A stretch of DNA of 64,000 nucleotides from Candidatus Kryptoniota bacterium (GTDB lineage: Bacteria > Bacteroidota > Ignavibacteria > Kryptoniales > Kryptoniaceae), in the NCBI GenBank assembly GCA_938074445.1, contig CALJEK010000003.1, forward strand, positions 1 through 64,000, in the 5' to 3' direction. Below are positions 1 to 8,500 of the stretch, one piece after another. The translations under genes and the position numbers were made by a program. How positions within the stretch are numbered: position 1 is the stretch's first letter; each line of letters begins with the position of its first letter. The notes beneath the pieces are model-generated. The model searched no databases. It saw only the letters and a program-made list of their open reading frames with translations, and had not been told where the DNA came from.

Positions 1-1831
1 ATTTCCTCGCAAACTCTTCATTAAACCCAATTGAGAAAATACTCCCAAGATTATCAACATCAGCCTTTAAAATTCCAAGCATTGCCTTGCCTATCTTCGT
101 GATTTCCCCATCTCTTTTCTCAATCAATCCAATTTCAGCAATCTCGCCGAATGTCTTAATCCTATTTATAGCCTTGTCGAAGGTTTCTTCTATTTCACGG
201 GTTTGACCAAAAATCTCGCTCTCTTCGGTTCTCCATACCGGGACATAATTAGCCAATAACTTAACTGGATATAAAAAATCATCTGCCCTTCTGAAAAGCT
301 CAATGTAATAATAATCTTCGGTAACATTTATCTCGTTAATCTTATGCAAATTAAAGCAAAGCCCCTCAAAAACTTTAACGCTTCTGTCAACATTGTGAGG
401 TTTTCTGCTTGTATACGAAACCGCGTCAGACTCAGTTAGCCATCTACCAAGATTTAAAAAAGTATCACATTGCCTGCAAACCTTCATCGCTTCTCCAGCT
501 TCATCTGACAAAGACCTAACCCCAGGGTTTTCCCCGCAAATTTGGCAATGACCATTTTGTCTAAGATCTTGATATAACCTATCTAAAACGAATTCAACAT
601 GTCCCCCCTTAAAAAGTTCAAAAAATTTACGCCTTTTCTTTCGTTCCGCTGATAGTTGAATCTCTTGAAGCACATCTCTAAATTTATCTTGCATCAAATC
701 CTCGCCAGAAACCTCGACATCATATGTGATGTTAAGTGAAATCTTTCCATTAAACTCATCAAATAACCATTTAGAAATCTTTATTTCAATCTCTTTCAAT
801 TTTTCCCTTACTCCATCTAAGTTCGGAGCAAGAATCACAAAGCGACCGCCTGCGTTCATTACAACGGAAACAGGCGAAAGCCCTATAACATTTAAAATAT
901 AATGAACTCCCATCTCAACGATTGCTTGCAAATAAAATGACCTCGCCCTTAAAATTTTACTCGCACCCTTAACATTTGTGATCGACAAAGAGTATATGAA
1001 ATCTTGTATACCGCTTAAATCGCCTATAATAAAAAGAAATTTTTTCAAATTCTTGTTTCTTATCTCCTCAATCGAATTTAAAGTTCGAGTTTCATAATGA
1101 TAATAAACCAAAGCAAGAGCGATGGCGGATGTTGTTCTCAAATGATCGTAAAGCGAGACATCGGGAATATCTTTGGTCGAACTTGGAATACACCAAGCGT
1201 ATTTTTCAAGAAGGCTCAAGACCGAACCAGTCCAAATATTAAAATGCCTTTTCAAAACGCTCACCTTCTCAAAATCAACAACAAATCGATCCCAAAGATT
1301 TTTATAGTCCTTAGTTAAATCAGATTTCTCAACTTCTTCAAACGGAAAAACAACATCTGTAGGTTCAAGAGTTGTTAAGTTATAAACCCAATCCCCTTTG
1401 CCATTTGATCTTCCATAACTAAACACAGAAATTAATCGTTTCCTTCTAAAACCTCCAACTTCTTCATCGCTTGCGTCCTCAGTTCTTATTCTGTCCATGC
1501 CACTGCTCAACCAATCTGCTTGCTGAATTATGTAATGCAAGGCTGTTGACGGTCTGTGATGTCTTGCGGATAAATTTTTAACATTGTCGAGGGGATCATC
1601 GGTCAGTTGTTCAGACACATTTATTGGGAAAAAATCACCGAAAGATTCAAAAAATTCGCTTGTCCATAAAACATGCCTATACTTGCCAACCCCAGGACAT
1701 AGTTCAGATTCAAGGGCTAATGTCGATTGTGATAGTCCACCATTTCCAAGAACAGCTCTTTGCCAGAATTTTCCGATATCGTGAAAAATGGATGCAACGA
1801 TCACAGCTTTTTTAATTTTTTCAAAATCCAT
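1..1831 (-). CDS. cas10: Type III CRISPR-associated protein Cas10/Csm1 (3' end beyond window)
   Basis: Large subunit of a type III CRISPR effector complex, expected to cut ssDNA with its HD domain and make cyclic oligoadenylate with its palm domains. I translated the reverse strand from an ATG at 1831; about 610 codons are in the window and no stop is reached. An HD pair is seen at residues 17-18 (SIFHDIGKF), a second helix with HHRPST near residue 91, GDLSGIQDFIYSL near 270 followed by LRARSFYL (typical of Csm1), a zinc-ribbon-like CxxC...CxxC pair around 425-455, and the start of the second palm domain (KADVDNLGSIFSIG) near 590. The GGDD motif should lie beyond base 1. The start is set by a GGAGGTG Shine-Dalgarno (SD) four bases upstream, inside the 3' end of cas6, which it overlaps by 11 bases. 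Csm1 is favoured over Cmr2 because of the N-terminal motifs and the neighbouring cas6. Confidence 0.93.
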   Translation of the reverse strand, partial: MDFEKIKKAVIVASIFHDIGKFWQRAVLGNGGLSQSTLALESELCPGVGKYRHVLWTSEFFESFGDFFPINVSEQLTDDPLDNVKNLSARHHRPSTALHYIIQQADWLSSGMDRIRTEDASDEEVGGFRRKRLISVFSYGRSNGKGDWVYNLTTLEPTDVVFPFEEVEKSDLTKDYKNLWDRFVVDFEKVSVLKRHFNIWTGSVLSLLEKYAWCIPSSTKDIPDVSLYDHLRTTSAIALALVYYHYETRTLNSIEEIRNKNLKKFLFIIGDLSGIQDFIYSLSITNVKGASKILRARSFYLQAIVEMGVHYILNVIGLSPVSVVMNAGGRFVILAPNLDGVREKLKEIEIKISKWLFDEFNGKISLNITYDVEVSGEDLMQDKFRDVLQEIQLSAERKKRRKFFELFKGGHVEFVLDRLYQDLRQNGHCQICGENPGVRSLSDEAGEAMKVCRQCDTFLNLGRWLTESDAVSYTSRKPHNVDRSVKVFEGLCFNLHKINEINVTEDYYYIELFRRADDFLYPVKLLANYVPVWRTEESEIFGQTREIEETFDKAINRIKTFGEIAEIGLIEKRDGEITKIGKAMLGILKADVDNLGSIFSIGFNEEFARK

Positions 1832-2663
1832 TTTCACCTCCATTTTCGTTTAAAATCCTACTTCTCTCCCTCTTTCTTGCAATATCCCACATCCCAAAAC
1901 CCATCGAATTTTTCTCTCCAAGCCCAACATCCCATGCAAACTTTATAATTCTGCGCGTTCCCCTCAATTTAAACGGCGCAACTATACAAGGAATCTTAGT
2001 TTCTTCCTTTTTTCCCGATTTTATAGTTATGAGCTTTCTCCACGACTTTTTCACAGCGTAATCAAGCTTAAACATAAAATCGAATTCATCCTCAGGTTTG
2101 TATTTATGAAACGCGGCAAATTTCTCGAACAAATTTTTACGGATAAAAAACGGCACTTCCGCATCGAAACAACCCAGGAAAATTCTCCTCCCAAGCGCAT
2201 CAACTTTTGAAACAACGAGTGGCGAAATAAAGACGCAATCAACTTCAATCACCTCCATCGGATCACCATCAAATATCTCGGGCTCAAATATAATCTCAAC
2301 AGACCTTAAAATGTAAGGATTTTTTCGGCTTGCAATCCATATCTTGTTCGTTTTCGTCAAACCGAAAGCGAAATCATTTAAAAATTCTTCATATGGGGAT
2401 GAGATTAGAAATGAAATCCTAGAGTTATTGGGGATAATAAGATATGGACCCTTATGGTAAGCCCCATCAAAATAGAAAATTTTTGAAAAAGTAAACATCT
2501 TGAAAACCTTACCGTTCGATTTAAATCCCTCGGAATGAATCCTTTTGGCGAATTTCTTTGAGTGTAAACTTATAATCCTGTAAATTAACCCCGCGATGAA
2601 GTGATTGTAATTTAAACTTAACCTATTATCCCCTAAAGAAATCAAGCTTACTTCTAAGCGCAT
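1821..2663 (-). CDS. cas6: CRISPR pre-crRNA endoribonuclease Cas6
   Basis: Cas6 cuts CRISPR transcripts within each repeat to make crRNAs. The 280-residue protein has the size of the family, an N-terminal ferredoxin-like start (MRLEVSLISLGDN, with a hydrophobic strand and helix), and the hallmark C-terminal glycine-rich loop GLGEKNSMGFGMW at about residues 250-262. The catalytic histidine cannot be fixed by eye; H34 and H45 are candidates. It is the first gene of the operon, 109 bases downstream of the predicted transcription start, and overlaps cas10 by 11 bases. A CRISPR-repeat-like hairpin in its own leader suggests possible binding by Cas6 itself, which is inference. Confidence 0.88.
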   Translation of the reverse strand: MRLEVSLISLGDNRLSLNYNHFIAGLIYRIISLHSKKFAKRIHSEGFKSNGKVFKMFTFSKIFYFDGAYHKGPYLIIPNNSRISFLISSPYEEFLNDFAFGLTKTNKIWIASRKNPYILRSVEIIFEPEIFDGDPMEVIEVDCVFISPLVVSKVDALGRRIFLGCFDAEVPFFIRKNLFEKFAAFHKYKPEDEFDFMFKLDYAVKKSWRKLITIKSGKKEETKIPCIVAPFKLRGTRRIIKFAWDVGLGEKNSMGFGMWDIARKRERSRILNENGGENGF

Positions 2664-2730
2664 AACTGTAAAAATTAATTTTCTTTCTACCCCCCATCAT
2701 ATCGCCCAAGTTAACTAAGACTCAAGCTCG

Positions 2731-2766
2731 GTCTAAAACTACGCTATCAAATAGCGTCAATTAAAC
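2731..2766 (+). repeat. Solitary CRISPR-repeat-like 36-mer with perfect hairpin in the cas6 leader
   Basis: A 36-base unit begins with GT and ends with AAAC, as many 36-37-base repeats do. It contains a perfect 7-bp inverted repeat (ACGCTAT / ATAGCGT, 3-base loop) at 2741-2757. Read on the + strand, the stem is followed by CAATTAAAC, resembling the 8-base AUUGAAAC-like 5' handle left by Cas6. Only one copy was noticed in the window. The flanks show no spacer or second repeat, so it is not an array. It lies just downstream of the predicted cas6 transcription start, antisense to that transcript. A plain regulatory palindrome is the alternative. Confidence 0.45.
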
Positions 2767-2778
2767 CATAACGCCGAC

Positions 2779-2807
2779 AATATAACAAATTTCTAAACAA
2801 ATGTCAA
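2779..2807 (-). promoter_or_regulatory. Sigma-70-type promoter of the cas6-cas10 operon
   Basis: Reverse-strand -35 TTGACA (2802-2807), 17-base spacer and -10 TATATT (2779-2784), close to consensus. Transcription would start near 2772, giving a leader of about 109 bases that contains the 2741-2757 hairpin. Confidence 0.82.
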
Positions 2808-2823
2808 GCCCGCAACCTATGCT

Positions 2824-3495
2824 TCAAACTTCCCCCTCGTCCGAGTAAAGGTTAATCCCACTCACACCTTTAACTTGCCCCAACTCGTAAATAAACTCTC
2901 TTACCCTCGTTTTGTTCTTTAGCCTGACGTGATAAGAAACCTCAATTTTATCTGATGATATACTTCTAACATTCACTAAATTAAAAGTTCTACAATGCTT
3001 CCTTAAAACATCGAGATACAAACTGCTTTCCTCCCCAGATGTCCCGCTGTATGTAAATTGCACAAGATAATCTCTTCTTTTAACGACGCCGTAATTTAAC
3101 TTTGAAAACAACAAAATTATCAAACCAACAAGAAAAGTCCCAACCAAAGCAATAAGATGAAACCCAACGCCACTCGCCATACCAACCGCAAGCGCAAAGA
3201 AAATGAAAACTATATCTTGAGTATCTTTTATAGCGGTCCTAAATCTAATTATCGACATAGCCCCCACAAGACCAAAAGCTCTGGCGAGATTGTTCCCTAT
3301 AACCATTATTACCATCGCTGTTATCATCGATAAAGCTACAAGAGAACTAACAAAAACACTTGAATAACTTATCCCTCTATAACTTAACCTATAAAAAACA
3401 GAAACAATAAATCCACACAAAAATGAAACGAAAAGATTTCGAATTATGTCATCAAATGTAAATCCTAACGAAACGCCTTGAAAATCTTGAAGCAT
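2824..3495 (-). CDS. DUF4956 family membrane protein
   Basis: The 223-residue protein has about four N-terminal transmembrane segments and a soluble C-terminal domain of about 80 residues. The central stretch ARAFGLVGAMSIIRFR followed by TAIKDTQDIVFIFFALAVG is the signature of DUF4956. The molecular function is unknown. The family is recurrently found beside VTC-domain polyphosphate polymerases and CotH-type kinases, as here, where it is the last gene of the cotH operon. The start has a strong AAGGAGG SD. Confidence 0.87.
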   Translation of the reverse strand: MLQDFQGVSLGFTFDDIIRNLFVSFLCGFIVSVFYRLSYRGISYSSVFVSSLVALSMITAMVIMVIGNNLARAFGLVGAMSIIRFRTAIKDTQDIVFIFFALAVGMASGVGFHLIALVGTFLVGLIILLFSKLNYGVVKRRDYLVQFTYSGTSGEESSLYLDVLRKHCRTFNLVNVRSISSDKIEVSYHVRLKNKTRVREFIYELGQVKGVSGINLYSDEGEV

Positions 3496-3508
3496 AACCT
3501 TCCCCTCC

Positions 3509-3763
3509 TTAAAAGTTCAATTTTTGTGCTAACATGATATTAGAGTCAAAACAAACAACATATTTTGAAAAACTTACGAGCCTTAATTCGTAATTATAAA
3601 TAACGCTCTTAAGCCAAGACGGCATTCCTCGAGCCTGATATGGATATTTAATCTCGAGTATAAAAAAGTCCGGTGATGCGTATTTCAAACCATCGTCAAC
3701 ATATATATCGCTAATTTCAGGATTCATCAAGCCTCTAAGCCCACTGTCAAATGTAATCCGAAC
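3509..3763 (-). pseudogene. 3' remnant of a VTC-domain (polyphosphate polymerase) gene
   Basis: In one frame the reverse strand reads VRITFDSGLRG directly after a TAG codon, then continues to 73 further residues including FILEIKYP and MPSWLKSVI...SFSKYVVCF. This matches the C-terminal third of VTC domains (RxTFD, ExK, and the terminal SKY motif). A full VTC domain needs roughly 220-240 residues; only about 85 remain. TTG or ATG codons at 3730/3727 could start a 72-73-residue peptide, and the ATG overlaps the stop of the upstream HlyD-like remnant by one base. It lies next to DUF4956, the usual VTC neighbour, so an intact vtc gene probably once stood here. Confidence 0.72.
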
Positions 3764-4216
3764 CTATTGACTTGCTGCTCTGCATAAGCAAGCCTGTTTT
3801 CCAACTCCCTTATCAATTCTTCCTTCGCCCCTGTTTTTAAAACATCAAGCATCGCAAATTCTGTTTGGACCAATCCCTTTAATCTTACAAGTTGATATTC
3901 CGTCTCAGCTGAGATAACTCTACCTATTGTATCCCCAATTGTTATTTTATCCCCAATTTTTAAATTGGCGTGGAAAAGTTAACTTAACCGCATCCCTACG
4001 TTCAAAATTTATCACCTGATAATACGTAACAACCCCAGCCAAATTATCCCTTGCAACCATAACTATTTTGTCATCTTGACTGCGAATTAAATTAAGCTCC
4101 CTGACAGGAAAAACTTTTCCCATTGAGCTAACCTTGAATTCAAATTCAACTGGGGAAAACATAATGACCAAGACCAAAACCGCTGAAAAAGCAAAGACAA
4201 CCAGAGCATTTTTCAC
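3764..4216 (-). pseudogene. 5' remnant of a HlyD-like membrane-fusion protein, frameshifted
   Basis: From a GTG at 4216 the product has one N-terminal membrane anchor (residues 5-22) and a beta-rich stretch. It then goes out of frame after 'AVKLTF' and stops at 3947. Skipping one C in the TTTTCC run near 3973 restores HANLKIGDKITIGDTIGRV, a lipoyl/barrel-sandwich motif, followed by a coiled-coil helix ending near AEQQVNRFG. At about 3764 HlyD-like sequence ends and VTC-coding sequence begins in another frame; the merged frame stops at 3727. The gene therefore carries both a one-base shift and a deletion-type fusion. Its place in an exopolysaccharide operon suggests an Alg44-like periplasmic bridge. 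A consensus error could explain the shift but not the fusion. Confidence 0.68.
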
Positions 4217-4228
4217 GTTAAAGCGAAG

Positions 4229-5806
4229 TTATTTTTCAGTTAAAATATTCTTCCTATAAATTGATCGAAAAACCCTCCAGTTTCCATAACTGTAAACGAG
4301 CAGAAGATCTTTAGCACCGTATGAGAAAAGTTCTTTGTGTCTTCGATTGATCAAGTCTCTTTGACCTTCAAATCTCTCAGGATTGTATACGATAACATAA
4401 TCAGCATAAACTTCCGGGCGGTCGACAACCGATGAGAACTCGTATTGATATGGAAGTATAAAATTTTTTGGATTCCCGTAAAAAACAACTATTGGAAAAC
4501 CAACCGCATCGTCCATTAAAACAATATCATTTGGAGATACATTTTGCTTCAAAAAATTAGCAATATTCCTTTCCTCAGCAAAAAGCCCATCGAGATTTTC
4601 CCCAATCAAAACCTTCGCAAAGTTTCGCTCCTCTGGGTAGAATGAACTTTTAAGCTTATAATAGCCCGTGAAAAATGAAACTAAAACCAACACAGTTAAA
4701 AAAGATATTATCAGATTTCGTCTTAAACTGGAGTTTCTCTCGCAAGCATAAATCATTGTGACAAAAGCGATAAATACAAACGGTGCGAAAAAGTCAACAT
4801 TCATCAATGATAAACCGAAATAAGCAGATATTATCAACGCTATTATCGGCGCTATAAGCGCAAGTGAAAAGAAAAGTTTACGAGCAAAGACAAAAATTAA
4901 AACAATGTAAGCAGGCATATAGATTAACACATTTTCAAAAACATAAGCAACGCTTTTAAATATGTCCCCTTTTAGTTCAAGCAGTTTTGGATTATAAAGA
5001 ACGTAAGTGCTCAAGGTTCTAAAATACGAATATGGACTATTTATAAAATGAAATGGGTTTGATGTGAAAAGCCAATTTAGATAACACCAACTTAAAAATC
5101 CAAAGATTGGCGGAATAAAAATCATTAAATAAACCGCGAACATTCGTCGGAAAAATGTCTGCCTGAATGCAGGCAAACTTTTAATAAGGACAAAGAAATT
5201 TCTATAACTTACACCCTTTTCAAGGGCTATTTCAATAGCAAAAACTGCGTTCACGAAAATCCAAAAGACAAGTATGAAGATAACCTCATACCTTACGAAA
5301 ACGAGAAGCCCCAAAAGAATCCCTGCAACCGCAAGATAAAAACTCACTTTTCTTTCGTAATATTCAAAAATAAAAACATAAAAAAGCGAAAGAAGCGTCA
5401 GATAAAGGTAAGAACTGCTACCTGAAGCTCCTGAATACAAGATCACAGGGTTTAACAGCAAAATTAAAAGCATAAGGACAATGAAGATAAAAGAGAGATT
5501 TCTCTTTAAAATTCTATAAGTCATAAAAGCCGACAGCAAACCCACACCTAAGGACGAAGCAAAAACAGGTGCAATCAATGGGTCAATGAAAACAAAAGGG
5601 AAATTAACGAAAAAAGGCATCGGCGGGTAAATTAAGCCTATATTCTCAAGACGGGGTGGATTTCCTTTCAATGCCAATAAGCTTTTTTCAGTCAGAAAAA
5701 GGGATTCTGGATTATGGTACCCAGTCGATATAAACATCAAGCCCAAAGAAAAATAATAGAAGAAAACAAACAAAAACAATGTTACAATGATGCCAAACTG
5801 TCTCAT
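4229..5806 (-). CDS. GT-C fold (GT39/PMT-like) membrane glycosyltransferase
   Basis: The 525-residue integral membrane protein has roughly ten or more hydrophobic segments and a C-terminal extracytoplasmic domain of about 130 residues. The first loop carries NPESLFLTEKSLLALKG followed by IYPPMPFF, the layout of polyprenyl-phosphate-dependent GT-C transferases (acidic residue, then a YPP-like motif before the second helix). It probably moves a lipid-linked sugar onto a glycan or protein outside the inner membrane. The ORF extends to 5893, but the ATG at 5806 overlaps the GT2 stop as ATGA and opens directly into the first helix, so that start was chosen. Substrate unknown. Confidence 0.72.
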   Translation of the reverse strand: MRQFGIIVTLFLFVFFYYFSLGLMFISTGYHNPESLFLTEKSLLALKGNPPRLENIGLIYPPMPFFVNFPFVFIDPLIAPVFASSLGVGLLSAFMTYRILKRNLSFIFIVLMLLILLLNPVILYSGASGSSSYLYLTLLSLFYVFIFEYYERKVSFYLAVAGILLGLLVFVRYEVIFILVFWIFVNAVFAIEIALEKGVSYRNFFVLIKSLPAFRQTFFRRMFAVYLMIFIPPIFGFLSWCYLNWLFTSNPFHFINSPYSYFRTLSTYVLYNPKLLELKGDIFKSVAYVFENVLIYMPAYIVLIFVFARKLFFSLALIAPIIALIISAYFGLSLMNVDFFAPFVFIAFVTMIYACERNSSLRRNLIISFLTVLVLVSFFTGYYKLKSSFYPEERNFAKVLIGENLDGLFAEERNIANFLKQNVSPNDIVLMDDAVGFPIVVFYGNPKNFILPYQYEFSSVVDRPEVYADYVIVYNPERFEGQRDLINRRHKELFSYGAKDLLLVYSYGNWRVFRSIYRKNILTEK

Positions 5807-7665
5807 CCCCTCTGATGATGGATATGTTTGAAAACTTCGCTTATCCCGTGCTCTGTCTTCTCCCAATAAAATGGATTTGAAATCAACTGCCATAATGCTT
5901 TATATGCAGCTACTGAATGCAAAAACCAATAAATCGGGTTTAGCAATGCGAACGGGAGCAAGTTATAATACTTCCGTCTGAAAACAGACATCATATTCAT
6001 ATAAATCATAAGCGCATTCCCAAAGAGAAAATTAAAAACTGATACATACATAACCCAATCTGGAAAAACTAACATTATAATTTCCGATTTTGTTAAAAGC
6101 CATATGATAAACACAAACCACATAATTGGATTTGCAAGAAATACGAATGGCGTACCACCGATAAAAAGTTGAAAGCCGATAAAACCTTTCAACCCAACAT
6201 TTTTAATCAACTCAATTGGATGTCTCATATGAACCAAATACGTCTGCATATAACCTTTTATCCACCGGGACCTTTGCCTTATCCAGTTTCCAACTTTTTT
6301 ATTTGCTTCTTCATAAGTTGTCGAATCTAAAACAGCAACCTTATATCCCTTAGCGTAAGCCCTTATGCCAAGGTCTGCATCCTCAGTTACATTAAACGGG
6401 TCCCACCCCGCAAGCTCTTCAAGTTTATCCTTTTTAAAGTGATTACTCGTTCCACCAAGCGGGATCGGCATACCTAATCTATGCAAACCCGGCAACATGT
6501 AATCAAACCAATACGAATATTCAAGCGTAAACATCTTTGTAAGGAAATTTTCATCTCTATTGTAATAATTTAACGCACATTGTATGCAAATATATTTTTC
6601 TGGAAGTTTTTTAAAAAGCGCAACCACCTTCTTAAGCTGGTCCACTTCAGGTATATCTTCGGCATCATATATTGTTAAATACTTACCTCGAGCAAAAAGC
6701 AAGCCATAATCACATGCTTTCGGCTTCGTCTTCGGAACTTCAGATGGAACAACGATCGGCTCAAATATAGTTGGGAAATCAATCTCTTTTAGCGCTTCCA
6801 TAGTCTCAAAATCATCTTCCTCAAGCAAAAGCTTGACATCAAGCTTAAGTTTTGGATAATCAAGCCGATTTATGCTTTCGACAAGTTTTGAAATAACCTT
6901 GGGTTCTTTATACACAGGCAATAAAATTGTATAAACTGGCAACTTATCGTCAGGGATTGACTTAACTTCCTCGTTTGATACAACCTCTTGAAGTTCGTAT
7001 CTTGACCCAACAAGTGAAAGCACAAACTTGAACAAAATTGAAAAGAGATAGAGAAAAGCAATAACTATATTCACAAAGATCAATGACGAGATCGGATTGA
7101 ACGAAAAATAGATCATATAAAGAGTTATAACAACAACCAGCACAGCAATTTGAGAGGAAGTTATCGTGATAACTGCAGATCTATCTGGGTCTTTCCATAA
7201 CAGATTGTAAATTGCAATTCTACAAAATGGCGGACCGAGATATTTATGCAAAACCCAAACGATATCAACATCTATCGCTGAAATTATCTTAACATCACTT
7301 TTAAAAAGTTTTTTAATAAGTTCAATAAATTCAAAATCGGTTGGATCCGCCATCGCCACTACAATTTTCCCATCCTCCTTCCTTATCGGAACGCCGAGGC
7401 GCTGATCCATAACAAGTAAATTAAGATAAGAGACAACACTTTTATCAATTTTCTCCTTCTTTAAATCAACAACCTCAAACCCAAGTTCCCGCAAAATTTC
7501 CCCCCACCTTCTCCTGCTAACGTAACCGAAAGTTAAACATACCTTAGCAAATGACCAACCGCTTTGGGAACAAAATTTTTCAATCTCATCAACCTGAGAT
7601 CGATCAATTATGTTTTTTTCAATCAAAATGTTCGCAATTGAACTTTTTACTTCAGGTAAAGCCAT
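5803..7665 (-). CDS. Cellulose-synthase-like GT2 with N-terminal MshEN (c-di-GMP-type) domain
   Basis: The first ~150 residues match the N-terminal domain of GspE/MshE ATPases (MshEN), including GVPIRKEDGKIVVAMADPTD, a module that binds c-di-GMP in several proteins. Two membrane helices follow (about 170-205), then a processive GT2 domain with DAED near residue 333, TEDADLG near 428 and the QRSRW (QxxRW) motif near 462, and three or four C-terminal helices. This is the BcsA plan, but with MshEN in front instead of a C-terminal PilZ; E. coli NfrB is a known MshEN-GT2. It probably polymerises and extrudes a beta-linked polysaccharide, working with the upstream BcsB-like protein. The MshEN motifs look partly degenerate. 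Confidence 0.88.
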   Translation of the reverse strand: MALPEVKSSIANILIEKNIIDRSQVDEIEKFCSQSGWSFAKVCLTFGYVSRRRWGEILRELGFEVVDLKKEKIDKSVVSYLNLLVMDQRLGVPIRKEDGKIVVAMADPTDFEFIELIKKLFKSDVKIISAIDVDIVWVLHKYLGPPFCRIAIYNLLWKDPDRSAVITITSSQIAVLVVVITLYMIYFSFNPISSLIFVNIVIAFLYLFSILFKFVLSLVGSRYELQEVVSNEEVKSIPDDKLPVYTILLPVYKEPKVISKLVESINRLDYPKLKLDVKLLLEEDDFETMEALKEIDFPTIFEPIVVPSEVPKTKPKACDYGLLFARGKYLTIYDAEDIPEVDQLKKVVALFKKLPEKYICIQCALNYYNRDENFLTKMFTLEYSYWFDYMLPGLHRLGMPIPLGGTSNHFKKDKLEELAGWDPFNVTEDADLGIRAYAKGYKVAVLDSTTYEEANKKVGNWIRQRSRWIKGYMQTYLVHMRHPIELIKNVGLKGFIGFQLFIGGTPFVFLANPIMWFVFIIWLLTKSEIIMLVFPDWVMYVSVFNFLFGNALMIYMNMMSVFRRKYYNLLPFALLNPIYWFLHSVAAYKALWQLISNPFYWEKTEHGISEVFKHIHHQRG

Positions 7666-7678
7666 CTCTCATTGAGTA

Positions 7679-8500
7679 TTAAAATTGGAACCATAAAGAG
7701 ATAAAGAAACCCTTACCTTGACTCAGATTTCTGCCGTATATGTCAACATAAAAACCTGAATGTAAATAGACGTAATAACTCACTTCATACACGATAGCAG
7801 GCGCAACCTTTAGCTCAACCATTCCCTTGGATAACAAAGGATTCAATGAACTTGAGAATAAACCTGACCTCACCGAGTTAACGCCGTCAATTTGCAAGTA
7901 AAATTGTAAAACCTTTGTCACATAAATTGAATAAGCAAGGATATATCTTATTTGATCAAAAACATCACCGTTATATTTTCTATATCCAATCTCAACTCCA
8001 AAAACTGATTTGGTTCTTCCTAAAAAAATATTTCCCCCGAACAAAAGTTTCCCTTCAATTCCAGTTATCCCATATCCAAGGCGTGGTTCCTTGTTGCTAT
8101 CATATAAAAACGGGTATATAAAATTAAACTGAAACGATGTGACAAACGATCTCTGAAACAACCTTACCCTAAGCCCAACCTCTCCATCGCCAAACCCAAA
8201 ATTTTTCGCATATGAGTTAACATCCGACCATCTGCTTAAAATCAAGGGCTGGTTTAGAACAAAATTCAAGTTATCCGAAAGTCCATATTCTAAATAAAGA
8301 CCAAGATTGTTTGAATAGAAATCCCCACCGTGATCAAATGGTCTAATTTTAGAGTTATCATCAAAATAACGATCGGTGTAATAAAGGTAATAATAAAGCG
8401 AGACAAAAGCTCCACCCTTTCTTTGAGTCCACGCACCAGAATATAAATCGATGATTAAACTAACCATCAAAATAAAAACTTTAAAATAAAAAGACCTCAC
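7679..8500 (-). CDS. Outer-membrane beta-barrel-like protein
   Basis: The 273-residue protein has an N-terminal signal sequence (about residues 1-23) followed by alternating aromatic/hydrophobic strands, for example GAFVSLYYYLYYTDRYF and NNLGLYLEYGLSDNLNF. It ends in WFQF with a terminal aromatic residue, as BamA substrates do. It starts at a GTG overlapping the stop of the preceding gene (GTGA). Its place in the polysaccharide operon suggests a glycan exit pore or accessory barrel, but it lacks the TPR region of BcsC. No family name is certain. Confidence 0.62.
   Translation of the reverse strand: MRSFYFKVFILMVSLIIDLYSGAWTQRKGGAFVSLYYYLYYTDRYFDDNSKIRPFDHGGDFYSNNLGLYLEYGLSDNLNFVLNQPLILSRWSDVNSYAKNFGFGDGEVGLRVRLFQRSFVTSFQFNFIYPFLYDSNKEPRLGYGITGIEGKLLFGGNIFLGRTKSVFGVEIGYRKYNGDVFDQIRYILAYSIYVTKVLQFYLQIDGVNSVRSGLFSSSLNPLLSKGMVELKVAPAIVYEVSYYVYLHSGFYVDIYGRNLSQGKGFFISLWFQF

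Noticed and set aside
2664-2823. A CRISPR array upstream of cas6
   Set aside because: Only one repeat-like unit is present; no second copy at spacer distance on either side.
3947-4216. Programmed +1 frameshift in the HlyD-like gene
   Set aside because: No slippery codon with in-frame stop and SD-like stimulator is present, and the gene is also broken further on, so decay or a sequence error is more likely.
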